From assembly GCA_964195155.1 (NCBI GenBank), contig CAXMOP010000071.1, positions 1-21,084 of the forward strand: DNA of 21,084 nt, read 5' to 3'. The DNA comes from JACZST01 sp964195155. GTDB taxonomy: Bacteria; Actinomycetota; Acidimicrobiia; Spongiisociales; UBA5794. This document shows, piece by piece, positions 1 to 7,555 of the stretch. The position numbers were made by a program, and so were the translations under genes. Each line of letters begins with the position of its first letter. Position 1 is the first letter of the stretch. Below the pieces are notes generated by a model, which was given only the letters and a program-made list of their open reading frames with translations, had not been told where the DNA came from and did not search any database.

Positions 1-1009
1 CGAAGGGCTCGGACAGCGTCCGGAAGCTGTCTACGGCATCGAGCGCGAACTCTTCGAAGTCGGCACCCAACAGTCGCAGCGGCAACAGGCCGTTGTTCTC
101 CCTTTCCACTGCCCATGCGTCGGACGCTTCGACCTCACCAAGTGCTTCGACCCAGAAGTCGTAGGCCTCGTCGGTCATCCCGCCGGGCGCCAAAAGGCCA
201 CGCCATATCGGGAAGATCGTCGTATAGCCCAGCTCGATCGTGGTCGGTGCATCGTAGCCATCGATGCGGTCCTCACCCATCACCGCCAGGATCTTCAGCT
301 CACCGTCGGCCGCGCTGGCGAAGGTCTCGGACACGTCGCCGGTGAAGACTTCGATTTCCTCACCCAAAAGGCCGACCTGGGCTTCACCGCCGCCGTCGTA
401 GGCAACCCACGGAACGACCGCAGGGTCGACACCGATCTCTTCCATGAAGATCAGCACCTTGAAGTGGTCCTGACCACCCTCTGGTGATCCACCACCGAAG
501 ACGATTGAAGTCGGATCTGCCTGAACCGCCGCCACTAGTTCATCAAGGGTGTCCCATGGAGCGTCCGGCAACACTGCCACCACACCAAAGTCGGCGCCGA
601 TCGCCCCGATCCAACGGAACTCATCCGCCTCCAAGCCGGTGTACTGGTTCTGACCAAATCGGATCGCCGTCGCCGGCGAAGCCGCGATCGTCAGATCACT
701 GTTGTCGTTTTGGTTTGCAGCAATGTCGGCAAACGCCACCGCACCACCGCCGCCAGGCTGGTTGGTCACGATCACATTCCCGGTGGAACCCTGGTCCTCA
801 AACAACTGACCAATGCTCCGGCACGTGAAGTCCCAACCGCCACCCGGATCCGACGGAGCAATACACTCCGGATTCTCGGGCGAATACGCGGCCACTGGAG
901 CCGCCGTCGTCGCCACCGTGGTGTCGGCGTCGCCGTCGTCGCTGCTGCATGCTGCGGCAACGAGTCCGAGCGCTAACGCCAATATGAAGATGCCTCGAAG
1001 TCGATGCAT
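1..1009 (-). CDS. Tripartite tricarboxylate transporter substrate-binding lipoprotein (TctC/Bug family), 3' end outside window
   Basis: This gene starts in the window and runs off the left edge with no stop. The 336 visible residues begin with a lipoprotein signal ending LVAAAC (Cys21), followed by an acidic and Thr/Ala-rich linker. The mature part has the Bug-family ligand loop (PSDPGGGWD near residue 50) and a second glycine loop (NQPGGGGAVAF). In this family the protein is anchored outside the membrane and passes a carboxylate such as citrate to TctA/TctB permeases. No tctB or tctA is visible; they could lie beyond the left edge. ATG at 1009 is chosen because a strong AGGAGGAGG lies 6 nt upstream (1016-1024). 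It diverges from a carboxylate-type two-component system, which probably controls it (inference). The actual substrate cannot be read from sequence. Confidence 0.9.
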   Translation of the reverse strand, partial: MHRLRGIFILALALGLVAAACSSDDGDADTTVATTAAPVAAYSPENPECIAPSDPGGGWDFTCRSIGQLFEDQGSTGNVIVTNQPGGGGAVAFADIAANQNDNSDLTIAASPATAIRFGQNQYTGLEADEFRWIGAIGADFGVVAVLPDAPWDTLDELVAAVQADPTSIVFGGGSPEGGQDHFKVLIFMEEIGVDPAVVPWVAYDGGGEAQVGLLGEEIEVFTGDVSETFASAADGELKILAVMGEDRIDGYDAPTTIELGYTTIFPIWRGLLAPGGMTDEAYDFWVEALGEVEASDAWAVERENNGLLPLRLLGADFEEFALDAVDSFRTLSEPF

Positions 1010-1029
1010 CGATTTCCTCCTCCTGAATT

Positions 1030-1046
1030 GGCCGCGTTTCGCGGCC
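1030..1046 (-). promoter_or_regulatory. Perfect hairpin in the 5' leader of the transporter gene
   Basis: GGCCGCG and CGCGGCC form a 7-bp stem around a 3-nt loop, just upstream of the AGGAGGAGG ribosome site of the substrate-binding protein. On the minus strand it would fold in the mRNA leader and could affect translation or stability. There is no evidence of a ligand-binding fold. Confidence 0.4.
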
Positions 1047-1089
1047 CATTGCCGAGAGCGTCGTTGCCAAAGCCCTTCGCGACAAGGGT

Positions 1090-1129
1090 TCTGGTCATAG
1101 AGTTCACAAAAGAGGAAATGGTCACCAGA
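1090..1129. promoter_or_regulatory. Possible operator: imperfect inverted repeat between transporter and sensor kinase
   Basis: TCTGGTCA (1090-1097) and TCACCAGA (1122-1129) are inverted copies with one mismatch. They flank an A-rich stretch in the 150-bp divergent intergenic region. This would suit a site for the adjacent CitB-like regulator, but one imperfect repeat is weak evidence. Confidence 0.25.
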
Positions 1130-1149
1130 CACCAAATCCGTCCCGTGGC

Positions 1150-1155
1150 TACCGT
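1150..1155 (+). promoter_or_regulatory. -10-like hexamer for leaderless sensor kinase transcript
   Basis: TACCGT lies 6 nt before the ATG at 1162 and there is no Shine-Dalgarno sequence. This matches the TANNNT-plus-6-8-nt arrangement seen at several other starts in the window. Confidence 0.5.
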
Positions 1156-1161
1156 TTGCCC

Positions 1162-2766
1162 ATGTCCGACACCCCGTGGTTCCGGCGATTGTTCACCCAG
1201 ACGCTGGCGATCCAGCTGGCGATCACCGCCGTGGTGCTCGTCGTTGCCGCTGTGGCCTTTGCCCGCCAGATACAAACGACGATTGAAGAGCAGTACGGGC
1301 TGCGATCGCTGGCCGTCGCCGAATCGGTCGCCGCAATGCCGATCGTGCGCGACAACGTGGCGGACCCGGATTCCCCGGCATTACTCCAGCCGGTTGCCGA
1401 GGCGGTTCGTGGAGCGACCGCCGTGTCGTTTGTTGTCATCGCCGACGTGGATGGGGTTCGGCGCACCCACCCGTCACCAGATCGGATCGGGCAGGTAGTG
1501 TCGACGGATCCGAGCGTGGCGCTTTCCGGTGTCTCCGGCATTTATACCCAGACGGGAACGCTTGGACGCTCGGTTCGTGGAAAGGCACCCATTTTCGATG
1601 AGAACGGCGACGTCGTCGGGCTCGTATCGGTTGGCGTTCTGTCGGTCACCGTCTCGGAGGCGTTTCGGGAGGACGTCCCTGCCGTCCTGCTCGGAAGTGC
1701 CCTCGCCATGGCACTCGGTGCGGTGGGAGCCTGGTTCCTGGCACGGCGGATACGGCGGCAGACGCTCGGCCTCGAACCGGCCGACATCGCTGCGCTACTG
1801 GAACGCCGCGAGGCCATGCTGTTGGGGATTCGCGAGGGCGTAATCGGGCTCGATGCGGGTGGGCAGGTGAACCTGGTCAATCCCGAGGCATCCCACCTTC
1901 TCGGCCTCACGCAGGACAACCTTGGAGACCATCTGGTGGATGCCGTGCCCTCGGTGGCGCTCGAACGGCTCCTCGCCGACCCGGTGGAGCACCACGATGT
2001 GGAGCTGACGATCAACGATCGAGCTCTGATCGCAAACGTGACGCCGGTCTCGGTGCGAGGTCAGCGCGTCGGGACGGTGCTGACACTTCGCGATCGCACG
2101 GATTTCGAGAGCCTCGTCGGCGAGCTGGAGTCCGTGCAAGAACTGGCCGAAGCGCTTCGCGCACAACACCATGAATTCACCAACACGCTGCACACGATTT
2201 CCGGGCTGATCGAGCTGGGGCGAACCGCCGACGTGGTTGACATGATCTCCGACCACGCCGACACGCACGAGCGCCTGACCGCGGCGTACGAGAACCAGCT
2301 GCCCGACACGCTTCTGGTGGGTCTGCTCATCGCCAAGTCGGCGATCGCAGCCGAGCGTGGCATCCGGTTCTCGATAGAAGCAGACGGCCTCGAGGACAGC
2401 ACGTTGGTCGGCTCACGGGAGTTGATCACGATCGTTGGCAACCTGGTGGACAACGCCTTCGATAGTGTCGCCGGGCCCCGCGACGGGGGCGGACGGGTAG
2501 CGCTCGGTATGACGAGAGCGGTCGATACGCTCGAGATTGAGGTGCTGGACAACGGCGCAGGAATCACTCCCGAGGTGCAAGCCTTGATGTTCGACGAGGG
2601 CTTCACCACAAAGGGCACCGATGCGCACGCGGGAATCGGGCTCTCGTTGGTTCAAGACGCGGTCGCGGCGGCGGGGGGATCGATCGATGTCGAGGGCGGC
2701 GACGGCACCGCGTTTCGGGTGCGCATTCCGAACGCGTTCGTCAAGGCAGAATCGCTGATCCCATGA
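1162..2766 (+). CDS. CitA/DcuS-type sensor histidine kinase
   Basis: A 534-aa membrane sensor kinase. It has a first membrane helix (about residues 12-34), an extracytoplasmic Cache/PDC-like sensor domain (about 35-170), a second helix (about 172-192), a cytoplasmic PAS domain (about 205-310), and an H-box QHHEFTNTLHTISGLIELG with the likely phosphorylated His337. The ATPase domain shows GNLVDNAFDSV (N-box, about 427), DNGAGI (about 463) and GIGLSLV. HEFxNxLHxIxGL is typical of CitA, DcuS and DctS kinases, which sense citrate or C4-dicarboxylates. ATG 1162 is preferred over TTG 1156, because the TTG falls inside the apparent promoter spacer. The stop overlaps the response regulator start by 4 nt (ATGA), so the pair is co-translated. 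The divergent transporter gene is the likely target (inference). Confidence 0.93.
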   Translation: MSDTPWFRRLFTQTLAIQLAITAVVLVVAAVAFARQIQTTIEEQYGLRSLAVAESVAAMPIVRDNVADPDSPALLQPVAEAVRGATAVSFVVIADVDGVRRTHPSPDRIGQVVSTDPSVALSGVSGIYTQTGTLGRSVRGKAPIFDENGDVVGLVSVGVLSVTVSEAFREDVPAVLLGSALAMALGAVGAWFLARRIRRQTLGLEPADIAALLERREAMLLGIREGVIGLDAGGQVNLVNPEASHLLGLTQDNLGDHLVDAVPSVALERLLADPVEHHDVELTINDRALIANVTPVSVRGQRVGTVLTLRDRTDFESLVGELESVQELAEALRAQHHEFTNTLHTISGLIELGRTADVVDMISDHADTHERLTAAYENQLPDTLLVGLLIAKSAIAAERGIRFSIEADGLEDSTLVGSRELITIVGNLVDNAFDSVAGPRDGGGRVALGMTRAVDTLEIEVLDNGAGITPEVQALMFDEGFTTKGTDAHAGIGLSLVQDAVAAAGGSIDVEGGDGTAFRVRIPNAFVKAESLIP

Positions 2767-3443
2767 TTTCTGTGCTCATCGTCGAAGACGACTTCAGGGT
2801 GGCCGATCTCCACCGCGAGTTCGTTGAGCGGTGCGAGGGGTTCGGAGTCGCCGGAGTCGCGCTCACCGCCCGTCAGGCGATCGACATGAATCGGGAGCTG
2901 CTGCCCGACCTCATTCTTCTCGATCTCTATCTGCCGGATGAGCATGGGCTCGACGTCGTGGAGACACTTCGAGCAGACTCCGGTGCCGACGTGATCGTGA
3001 TCACTGCCGCCCGTGACGTGCCGAACATCAGAGCCGCGATGCAACACGGCGCGATGTTTTACATCGTCAAGCCCTTTCGGTTCGCCGCATTTCGTGAGCG
3101 CCTCGACGCATACGCTCGCCTCAGAACCAGCCTGGCCCACTCGCCCGAGCTGTCGCAGGCGGACATCGACGAGGCTTTCGGCACACTCCGCATGACCGCT
3201 CTGGACTTGCCAAAGGGACTCAGCTCGCACACGCTCGACGCCATCGAGCGAGCGCTCCAAGAAACCGATGAGACACTGTCGTCAGAAGCCATCGCACACG
3301 TCGTCGGCGTGAGCAGGGTCACTGCTCGCCGCTACTTGATCTACCTGGTGGAATCCGGCCGTGCGGTGGTCCACAGCGAATACGGGACCCCGGGCCGCCC
3401 GAAGCATCTCTACGCGGCGATTGCACACGGCGACCAGAGCTGA
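2763..3443 (+). CDS. CitB/DcuR-type response regulator
   Basis: A 226-aa two-domain regulator. The N-terminal receiver has the acidic pocket VEDD near residue 8, the phosphoacceptor Asp54 in LILLDLYLPD, a Thr/Ala switch (VITAARD) and the conserved Lys in VKPF. The C-terminal half has a helix-turn-helix (SSEAIAHVVGVSRVTARRYLIYLV), followed by a short wing (YGTPGRPKHLY), as in the CitB/DcuR/DctR family. It overlaps the kinase gene by ATGA. In this family the phosphorylated regulator activates carboxylate transport or fermentation genes, so the divergent tricarboxylate-type binding protein is a natural target (inference). No terminator is evident before the convergent small gene. Confidence 0.93.
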   Translation: MISVLIVEDDFRVADLHREFVERCEGFGVAGVALTARQAIDMNRELLPDLILLDLYLPDEHGLDVVETLRADSGADVIVITAARDVPNIRAAMQHGAMFYIVKPFRFAAFRERLDAYARLRTSLAHSPELSQADIDEAFGTLRMTALDLPKGLSSHTLDAIERALQETDETLSSEAIAHVVGVSRVTARRYLIYLVESGRAVVHSEYGTPGRPKHLYAAIAHGDQS

Positions 3444-3457
3444 CTCGTCGTGCTGAT

Positions 3458-3601
3458 CTACTCGGAGGTCTCTTGCTCGTCACGGCGCGCGTCTAAATCG
3501 GCCTGGGTACGTGAGTTCTGCTTCCATCGCTGATACATCACGATCAAGGCAGAGCCTACGACGACGATGACGACCGCGCCGATTGCGAGGCCGGTTTCCA
3601 T
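3458..3601 (-). CDS. Small single-pass membrane protein (47 aa), unknown
   Basis: A 47-codon frame from ATG 3601 to TAG. A GAGGTG ribosome site lies 5 nt before the ATG. The product has a hydrophobic helix at about residues 5-22 (GLAIGAVVIVVVGSALIVM), then a basic stretch (YQRWKQNSR) and a charged acidic tail. The positive residues after the helix suggest an outside N-terminus and a cytoplasmic tail. It converges on the response regulator gene with a gap of 14 nt. I do not recognise a family. The good ribosome site and the coherent helix-plus-charged-tail composition argue for a real gene. It might be an accessory to membrane sensing or transport, but nothing in the sequence shows this. Confidence 0.6.
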   Translation of the reverse strand: METGLAIGAVVIVVVGSALIVMYQRWKQNSRTQADLDARRDEQETSE

Positions 3602-3997
3602 AGCGCCACCTCAAGTAGCTCGGACGGCGGATCGTAGCCATTCATGTCTCCGCCACCGGTACATGTGGGTGTCGTAGCCAAGGCCGGACATTGAGTGACA
3701 GTGACGCTCGACCGAAGGGTTGCATTCCGTCAACTGCTTCGTCCAGACCGGAGCACCGGCAGATACCCACTGCGCAACGATCATCACCGTGCGGCCAACC
3801 ACAGGCAAAGCCCTGGTGCGCCGAGAGTTCATTGCCTTTCAGAGACATCCACAACACGCTCGGGGACGCCTTTGCCGAATGGTGCCACCGCGGGATCGAG
3901 CGCAATCCGTGCGCGGTAGTGCACACCGGCAGCGCATGGGGCCACGCTAAACGCGTAGCATTGCGATGCCCACAGGCTCGAGCGAACGGGGATCGCG
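3602..3997. other. 396-bp stretch with no recognisable gene
   Basis: Several short open frames cross this region on both strands (up to about 107 codons). None has a recognisable domain, a good ribosome site or a convincing composition. TCGTAGCCA occurs twice in direct orientation (3632-3640 and 3672-3680). The last part probably holds the folE leader or promoter; TAGCAT around 3956-3961 is a possible -10 element. No tRNA or structured RNA was recognised. Confidence 0.5.
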
Positions 3998-4630
3998 ATG
4001 CGTTTGATCAGTGACGAAATGGCGGCGAGTTTCAAGGATGGTCCGGTTCTGGACGCCGAATGCAAGGTGGAGGTAGCCAACGCTGTGGCCCACATCCTGA
4101 AGAGCGTCGGTGAGGACTACGACAGGGACGGGCTACGCAACACACCCGATCGGGTGGCAAGGATGTACGACGAGATCCTGCTGGGCTACACCGTTGATCC
4201 GGTGAAACTGCTGAACAACGCCCTGTTTGACGTGGACTACGCGGAGATGGTGCTGGTCGGCGACATCGATTTCTGGAGTATGTGCGAGCACCATTTGTTG
4301 CCGATCTTCGGTCAGGCGCACGTTGCCTATCTGCCGGACAAGAAGGTGGTCGGCCTGTCCAAGATCCCTCGTGTCGTCGAGGCATTCGCCCGCCGCCTGC
4401 AGATCCAGGAGCGGATGACCCGACAGATCGCCGAGTTGATCGACGACCTCGTCGAGCCGCAGGGGGTGGGCGTCGTTGTTCAGGCGACGCACCTGTGCGT
4501 GGCGATGCGGGGAGCCAAGAAGCCCAACGCCCACATGCGGACCGCCTTCCTGCTTGGTTCGTTTCTCGACAACGAGAAAACCCGCAATGAGTTCTTCGAC
4601 AGCATCGAGGCGCCACACCACATCCGGTAA
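3998..4630 (+). CDS. folE: GTP cyclohydrolase I
   Basis: A 210-aa protein of normal family length. It converts GTP to 7,8-dihydroneopterin triphosphate, the first step of tetrahydrofolate synthesis, in the cytoplasm as a decamer. The zinc site is visible: Cys96 and His99 in SMCEHHLLPIFG, and Cys167 in HLCVAMRG. Other family signatures are RNTPDRVARMYDEIL near residue 50, the VGLSKIPRVVEAFARRLQ helix, and QATHLCVAMRGAKK. ATG 3998 gives an N-terminus consistent with homologues; the ribosome site is weak (CGGGGA). No other folate gene is adjacent, so it appears to be a single unit. The 164 bp after it hold no recognisable gene. A second protein family (Nif3) that is often mislabelled as GTP cyclohydrolase type 2 occurs at 9180-10280 and is not an isozyme. 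Confidence 0.97.
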   Translation: MRLISDEMAASFKDGPVLDAECKVEVANAVAHILKSVGEDYDRDGLRNTPDRVARMYDEILLGYTVDPVKLLNNALFDVDYAEMVLVGDIDFWSMCEHHLLPIFGQAHVAYLPDKKVVGLSKIPRVVEAFARRLQIQERMTRQIAELIDDLVEPQGVGVVVQATHLCVAMRGAKKPNAHMRTAFLLGSFLDNEKTRNEFFDSIEAPHHIR

Positions 4631-4794
4631 TTCCCCAACCATCGAATAGGCATCCCTCCGATCCACACCACGAGGTCGAACCAGAACACGCGGTGGGTGT
4701 GTCGAGGGACGGGGAACGGGCCGGAGAGCATTCGCCGCCCGTGTGAGCGTCGACGATCGGCCGGATACGATCTGGATCGACGGATCTTCGGGAC

Positions 4795-5163
4795 CTACGG
4801 ATCCTGAAAGAGCTCAATCACGTTCCCGGAGGGATCAACGCAGAGAATCTGCTTGCGTCCTTGGTTTTCCACGATGTCGTTTCTGAACTCCACGCCCTTT
4901 TCCTTGAGCTCTGAGACCGTGGATTCCAGATCGTTGAACGTCAACACGAATCTGCACCAGCCGCCTCCGGGACCGGGTACCGCACCGTCGGCCATCGGCC
5001 GGGCCGCCGACGTCTTCGGCCCGGCAACAAGCAGTTCCAGATCGCCACGCTCCAGGATCGCGATCGCCGATCCGAACTGCTGCTGAACCGCAAAGCCGAG
5101 CATCGAAACGTAGAACTCGACAGAATCGCCCACGTTGTCGACCATGTATCGCACTCGCGCCAC
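4795..5163 (-). CDS. VOC (glyoxalase/bleomycin-resistance fold) protein
   Basis: A 122-aa single-module protein of the vicinal-oxygen-chelate superfamily. It has the opening strand RVRYMVDNVGDSVEFYVSMLGF, a middle strand with IAILERGDLELLVAG, a second half-repeat starting WCRFVLTFNDLESTVSELKEKG, and the usual end CVDPSGNVIELFQ with a metal-ligand-type Glu. The reaction cannot be assigned; family members include isomerases, dioxygenases and resistance proteins. GTG 5163 is preferred because it gives the standard N-terminus MARVRY and has GAGGGA/AAGG upstream. The alternative GTG at 5241 adds 26 residues without homology and begins 3 nt after the upstream peptidase gene. It lies on the same strand as that gene, so co-transcription is possible. 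Confidence 0.85.
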   Translation of the reverse strand: MARVRYMVDNVGDSVEFYVSMLGFAVQQQFGSAIAILERGDLELLVAGPKTSAARPMADGAVPGPGGGWCRFVLTFNDLESTVSELKEKGVEFRNDIVENQGRKQILCVDPSGNVIELFQDP

Positions 5164-5244
5164 TGCCTTGGCTCCCTCTTCGCAACCGGTGTGAACTTGC
5201 CAGCGTACCGATGGCGCCGCCCGCCCGATTTCGATCGGCACTCA

Positions 5245-6135
5245 TCACCCGCCGTCGCGTGAGAAGTGCATCCAGTCCTTGAGGGTGACCCAGTTGCCAC
5301 CCCACTGCCAGCCGATGTCGGCGAACGCCTCGGCCACAGTCCCGCCGGGTTCGATCATGCCCGGGCGCAGATCGGAGCGGTCGACGTACGCAGACGCCAA
5401 CTCCGGGAGGACGAGGTCACCCTTGGCGTACGGGTTGTGGAACGGATTGATGTCGATGGCGAGTCCATAGGCGTGAAACGACCAGCCATCCGAGCCCACC
5501 GCGGTTCGGCAGGTGAAGGAGGTGGTGATGTTGCCGTCGCCGGTTGGCGGGTCGTCGACCTCATCGAGGCGGATGACCCGCATCTGCTCGATGGGGAACC
5601 GGGCGGTGTGCAGCCGCCGGAACACGTCAACGATATCCTCGGCAACCACCGCGTTGACGATCATCTCTCCGGTGTGGAACCGGCCGTCGAAGCCAAGGTG
5701 CGTCATCGTCAAATAGGTGAGTTCCTCGACCCCGACCGGGCACCCGGACACCCAGCTCCAGCGGGCCTGCACGCCGTCGGGCACCGGGCCGGCGGTCCAG
5801 GCGAACTCGTCCCCAGCCGGCGGTGGGAGCAGATCGATCGTCTCAAGCTGCCGATCCTGGAGCTCCGATGGCGTCGGCCGCACTTCGCCGTGGTCGTCGG
5901 TGCGGAGGGGGAGCACCCTGGTGCCGAGCCATGACGGACGGACATACGGCGAGATGGTGGTTGTGGTTGCGATGTCCGGCTCGGTTGTGGTGGTGGCTGG
6001 TGACGGGAGCGCGGCGGTTGCCACCGGCGGTTTGACCGCGGTACCGAGCTCGGTTGCCGGTCCGGAGCCGGCTGTGCATGCCGCAGCAAAGCCCGTGCCG
6101 GCGATGAGCAGCAGCACCGCGCCCCAGGAGATCAC
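5245..6135 (-). CDS. M15-type D,D- or L,D-peptidase lipoprotein
   Basis: A 296-aa exported lipoprotein. The signal peptide ends in FAAAC (Cys20). A Thr/Pro-rich linker follows to about residue 70. The C-terminal domain carries the M15 zinc motif SFHAYGLAIDIN (His and Asp ligands) and the closing WQWGGNW...DWMHFS, whose His is the third ligand. This resembles CwlK/peptidase_M15_4 enzymes, which trim peptidoglycan peptides. The bond cleaved (D-Ala-D-Ala or L-Ala-D-Glu) is not decidable from sequence. The start is GTG 6135, without an independent Shine-Dalgarno sequence but with TAGCCT 6 nt upstream, so the transcript is probably leaderless. It acts outside the membrane on the cell wall. Confidence 0.88.
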   Translation of the reverse strand: MISWGAVLLLIAGTGFAAACTAGSGPATELGTAVKPPVATAALPSPATTTTEPDIATTTTISPYVRPSWLGTRVLPLRTDDHGEVRPTPSELQDRQLETIDLLPPPAGDEFAWTAGPVPDGVQARWSWVSGCPVGVEELTYLTMTHLGFDGRFHTGEMIVNAVVAEDIVDVFRRLHTARFPIEQMRVIRLDEVDDPPTGDGNITTSFTCRTAVGSDGWSFHAYGLAIDINPFHNPYAKGDLVLPELASAYVDRSDLRPGMIEPGGTVAEAFADIGWQWGGNWVTLKDWMHFSRDGG

Positions 6136-6141
6136 CCTTCC

Positions 6142-6147
6142 AGGCTA
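6142..6147 (-). promoter_or_regulatory. -10-like hexamer for M15 peptidase gene
   Basis: TAGCCT on the minus strand is separated by 6 nt from the GTG start at 6135, consistent with a leaderless transcript. Confidence 0.45.
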
Positions 6148-6271
6148 GTAGTTGATCGCTACCGACAGTGGCGAAATGCCGGGCGTGTGCCCAACCCGCC
6201 GATATGGTCCGGACGACCCATGGTGGGTTGCGACCTCGCCGATACACTGCCGAGCCAAGGTCCTGGGGGAT

Positions 6272-6475
6272 ATGGTGACCCTTGCGAAGTGGGCCCAGTG
6301 GGCCCGGGTCAGATTCATTGACGGTCGCGGAGCAAGCCGCGGAGCAAGCATGGTCGAATATGCCCTGCTCATTGGGCTGGTGGCCCTAGTAGTGATCGCC
6401 GGCGCCATCCTGCTCGGCGACTCCCTGGTGACCAAGTTCTCCGACTTCGGCACCGAGGTCGACAATGCTCCCTGA
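6272..6475 (+). CDS. Flp/Fap-type pilin subunit
   Basis: A 67-aa prepilin of the tight-adherence (Tad) type IVb pilus family. A short basic leader ends in Gly before ASMVEYALLIGLVALVVIAG, giving the class signature of cleavage after Gly, Glu at +5 and Tyr at +6 of the mature protein. The hydrophobic helix is followed by a short polar tail. ATG 6272 is chosen over an upstream ATG at 6152 because GGGGGA lies just before it and the resulting leader length is normal. The product would be cleaved by a TadV-type peptidase and assembled by TadA/B/C. None of these is in the window, so it is an orphan pilin locus here. TACACT at 6243-6248 is a possible -10 element. Confidence 0.85.
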   Translation: MVTLAKWAQWARVRFIDGRGASRGASMVEYALLIGLVALVVIAGAILLGDSLVTKFSDFGTEVDNAP

Positions 6476-6511
6476 CCCGCCCGCCGACCCGGCGTCTTCA
6501 ACGAGTCGCGA

Positions 6512-6623
6512 GGAGGGTGCTGAACAATCCTCCAGCGGGCCGTTGCGGTCGGGAGAAACTGAGTTGCTGCTGGCCTCGAGCGAGGGGGCGGCGCCGAGCA
6601 CTCGTCATTGTTCAGCACCCTCC
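6512..6623. repeat. 112-bp element bounded by perfect 17-bp inverted repeats
   Basis: GGAGGGTGCTGAACAAT (6512-6528) and its exact reverse complement (6607-6623) enclose a 78-nt GC-rich interior. It starts 37 nt after the pilin stop codon. Chance occurrence of a perfect 17-bp pair at this distance is unlikely. It could be a MITE-like or REP-like dispersed repeat, or a large mRNA 3' stem. No transposase is present. The interior also contains ctcgag and cggcgccg palindromes. Confidence 0.6.
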
Positions 6624-6681
6624 GAGGAAGTTCCTGTCATCCTCCAGGCAATCCTCCGGCGGCCAATCGCGGCCCGGAGAA
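6525..6681. repeat. Imperfect 33-bp direct repeat overlapping the palindromic element
   Basis: The 33-nt segments 6525-6557 and 6649-6681 match at 26 positions. Both begin CAATCCTCC and end GGAGAA, and they are spaced 124 nt apart. Together with the inverted repeat this suggests a composite or partly duplicated intergenic element between the pilin gene and msrA. GC-richness raises the background, so this is moderate evidence only. Confidence 0.4.
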
Positions 6682-6745
6682 CCCGAGCCACCGCGGCACT
6701 CGAGCACGCGACGGCCCATCGCGCGCGTCATCGATCAGCGACCTC

Positions 6746-7390
6746 CTAGCTCAGATCGACGCCGATCGAGCAAGCGACGCCGGTGCCCTCCAGGCCGCAG
6801 TAACCGTTCGGGTTCTTGGCCAGGTACTGCTGGTGATATTCCTCGGCGTAGTAGAACGGCCCGGCCTCGGCGATTTCGGTGGTGATGGGCCCGTACCCGG
6901 CGTCGGCGAGGCGCTGGGCGTAGTCGTCACGCGAGTCTCGCGCCTCGGCCTCCTGCTCGGGTGAGGTCGTGTAGATCGCCGAGCGATACTGGCTGCCGCG
7001 GTCGTTGCCCTGACGCATCCCCTGGGTGGGATCATGCGCCTCCCAGAAGGTGGCAAGCAGCTTCTCATATTCGATTGCACCCGGGTCGTAAACCACGAGG
7101 ACGGCCTCGGTGTGGCCGGTCTTTCCGGTGCAGACATCGGCGTAGTTGGCGTTCACCGTATACCCGCCGGCGTATCCCACCGCGGTGGTGTAAACACCGG
7201 GGATCGCCCAAAATTCGCGTTCGGCGCCCCAGAAGCACCCCATCCCGAAATATGCCACTTCGCTTCCCTCGGGGAAGGGTGGCACGATCGAGGTGCTGTT
7301 GACGAAGTGAGCGCCGGTGACCTCGATGGGGTCACTGCGATCGGGGAGGGCGGATTCCGGGCTTGGCATGGTTTTCTTGTTGGTGAACAT
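6746..7390 (-). CDS. msrA: Peptide-methionine (S)-S-oxide reductase MsrA
   Basis: A 214-aa cytoplasmic repair enzyme that reduces the S form of methionine sulfoxide in proteins, using thioredoxin. The catalytic motif GCFWG has the nucleophilic Cys52, and the C-terminus NGYCGLEGTGVACS carries the recycling cysteines. The substrate-binding segments VGYAGG, TGHTEAV, FWEAHDPTQ and QGNDRGSQYRSAIY are all present, as is FYYAEEYHQQYL. ATG 7390 gives MFTNKKTMPSPESALP, matching the N-terminal extension of the longer MsrA class; an upstream ATG at 7450 adds 20 residues without similarity. There is no MsrB neighbour. The gene stands alone between the repeat region and the terminator at 7496-7529. Confidence 0.96.
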   Translation of the reverse strand: MFTNKKTMPSPESALPDRSDPIEVTGAHFVNSTSIVPPFPEGSEVAYFGMGCFWGAEREFWAIPGVYTTAVGYAGGYTVNANYADVCTGKTGHTEAVLVVYDPGAIEYEKLLATFWEAHDPTQGMRQGNDRGSQYRSAIYTTSPEQEAEARDSRDDYAQRLADAGYGPITTEIAEAGPFYYAEEYHQQYLAKNPNGYCGLEGTGVACSIGVDLS

Positions 7391-7495
7391 GGTCTGTTGA
7401 ACGCTAGTCACCGTGTGTTCGTTCCGGGAAAATAGTTGCTCGGTCGCCACCGTTCAGCCGGCCATCAGCGCCTGCACATGGATCGCCACTGGACA

Positions 7496-7529
7496 AGCAG
7501 GAGCCGCCCGGGCTCGGGCGGCTCCTGCT
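7496..7529 (-). terminator. Strong hairpin terminator
   Basis: AGCAGGAGCCGCCCG and its exact complement form a 15-bp stem with a 4-nt loop, 26 nt after the stop of the exported EEPK protein gene. The minus-strand continuation is TTGTCC, so the U-tract is poor, as is common in actinobacteria. It separates that gene from msrA. Confidence 0.8.
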
Positions 7530-7555
7530 CCGTCTGTGGATCAACGAATGGTCGG

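Noticed and set aside
3611..4014. Several 70-107-codon frames between the small membrane gene and folE
   Set aside because: No domain, no ribosome site, and mutually overlapping on both strands; reported only as a gene-free stretch.
4480..4731. 83-codon minus-strand frame after folE
   Set aside because: Overlaps the folE 3' end and has no recognisable similarity or start signal.
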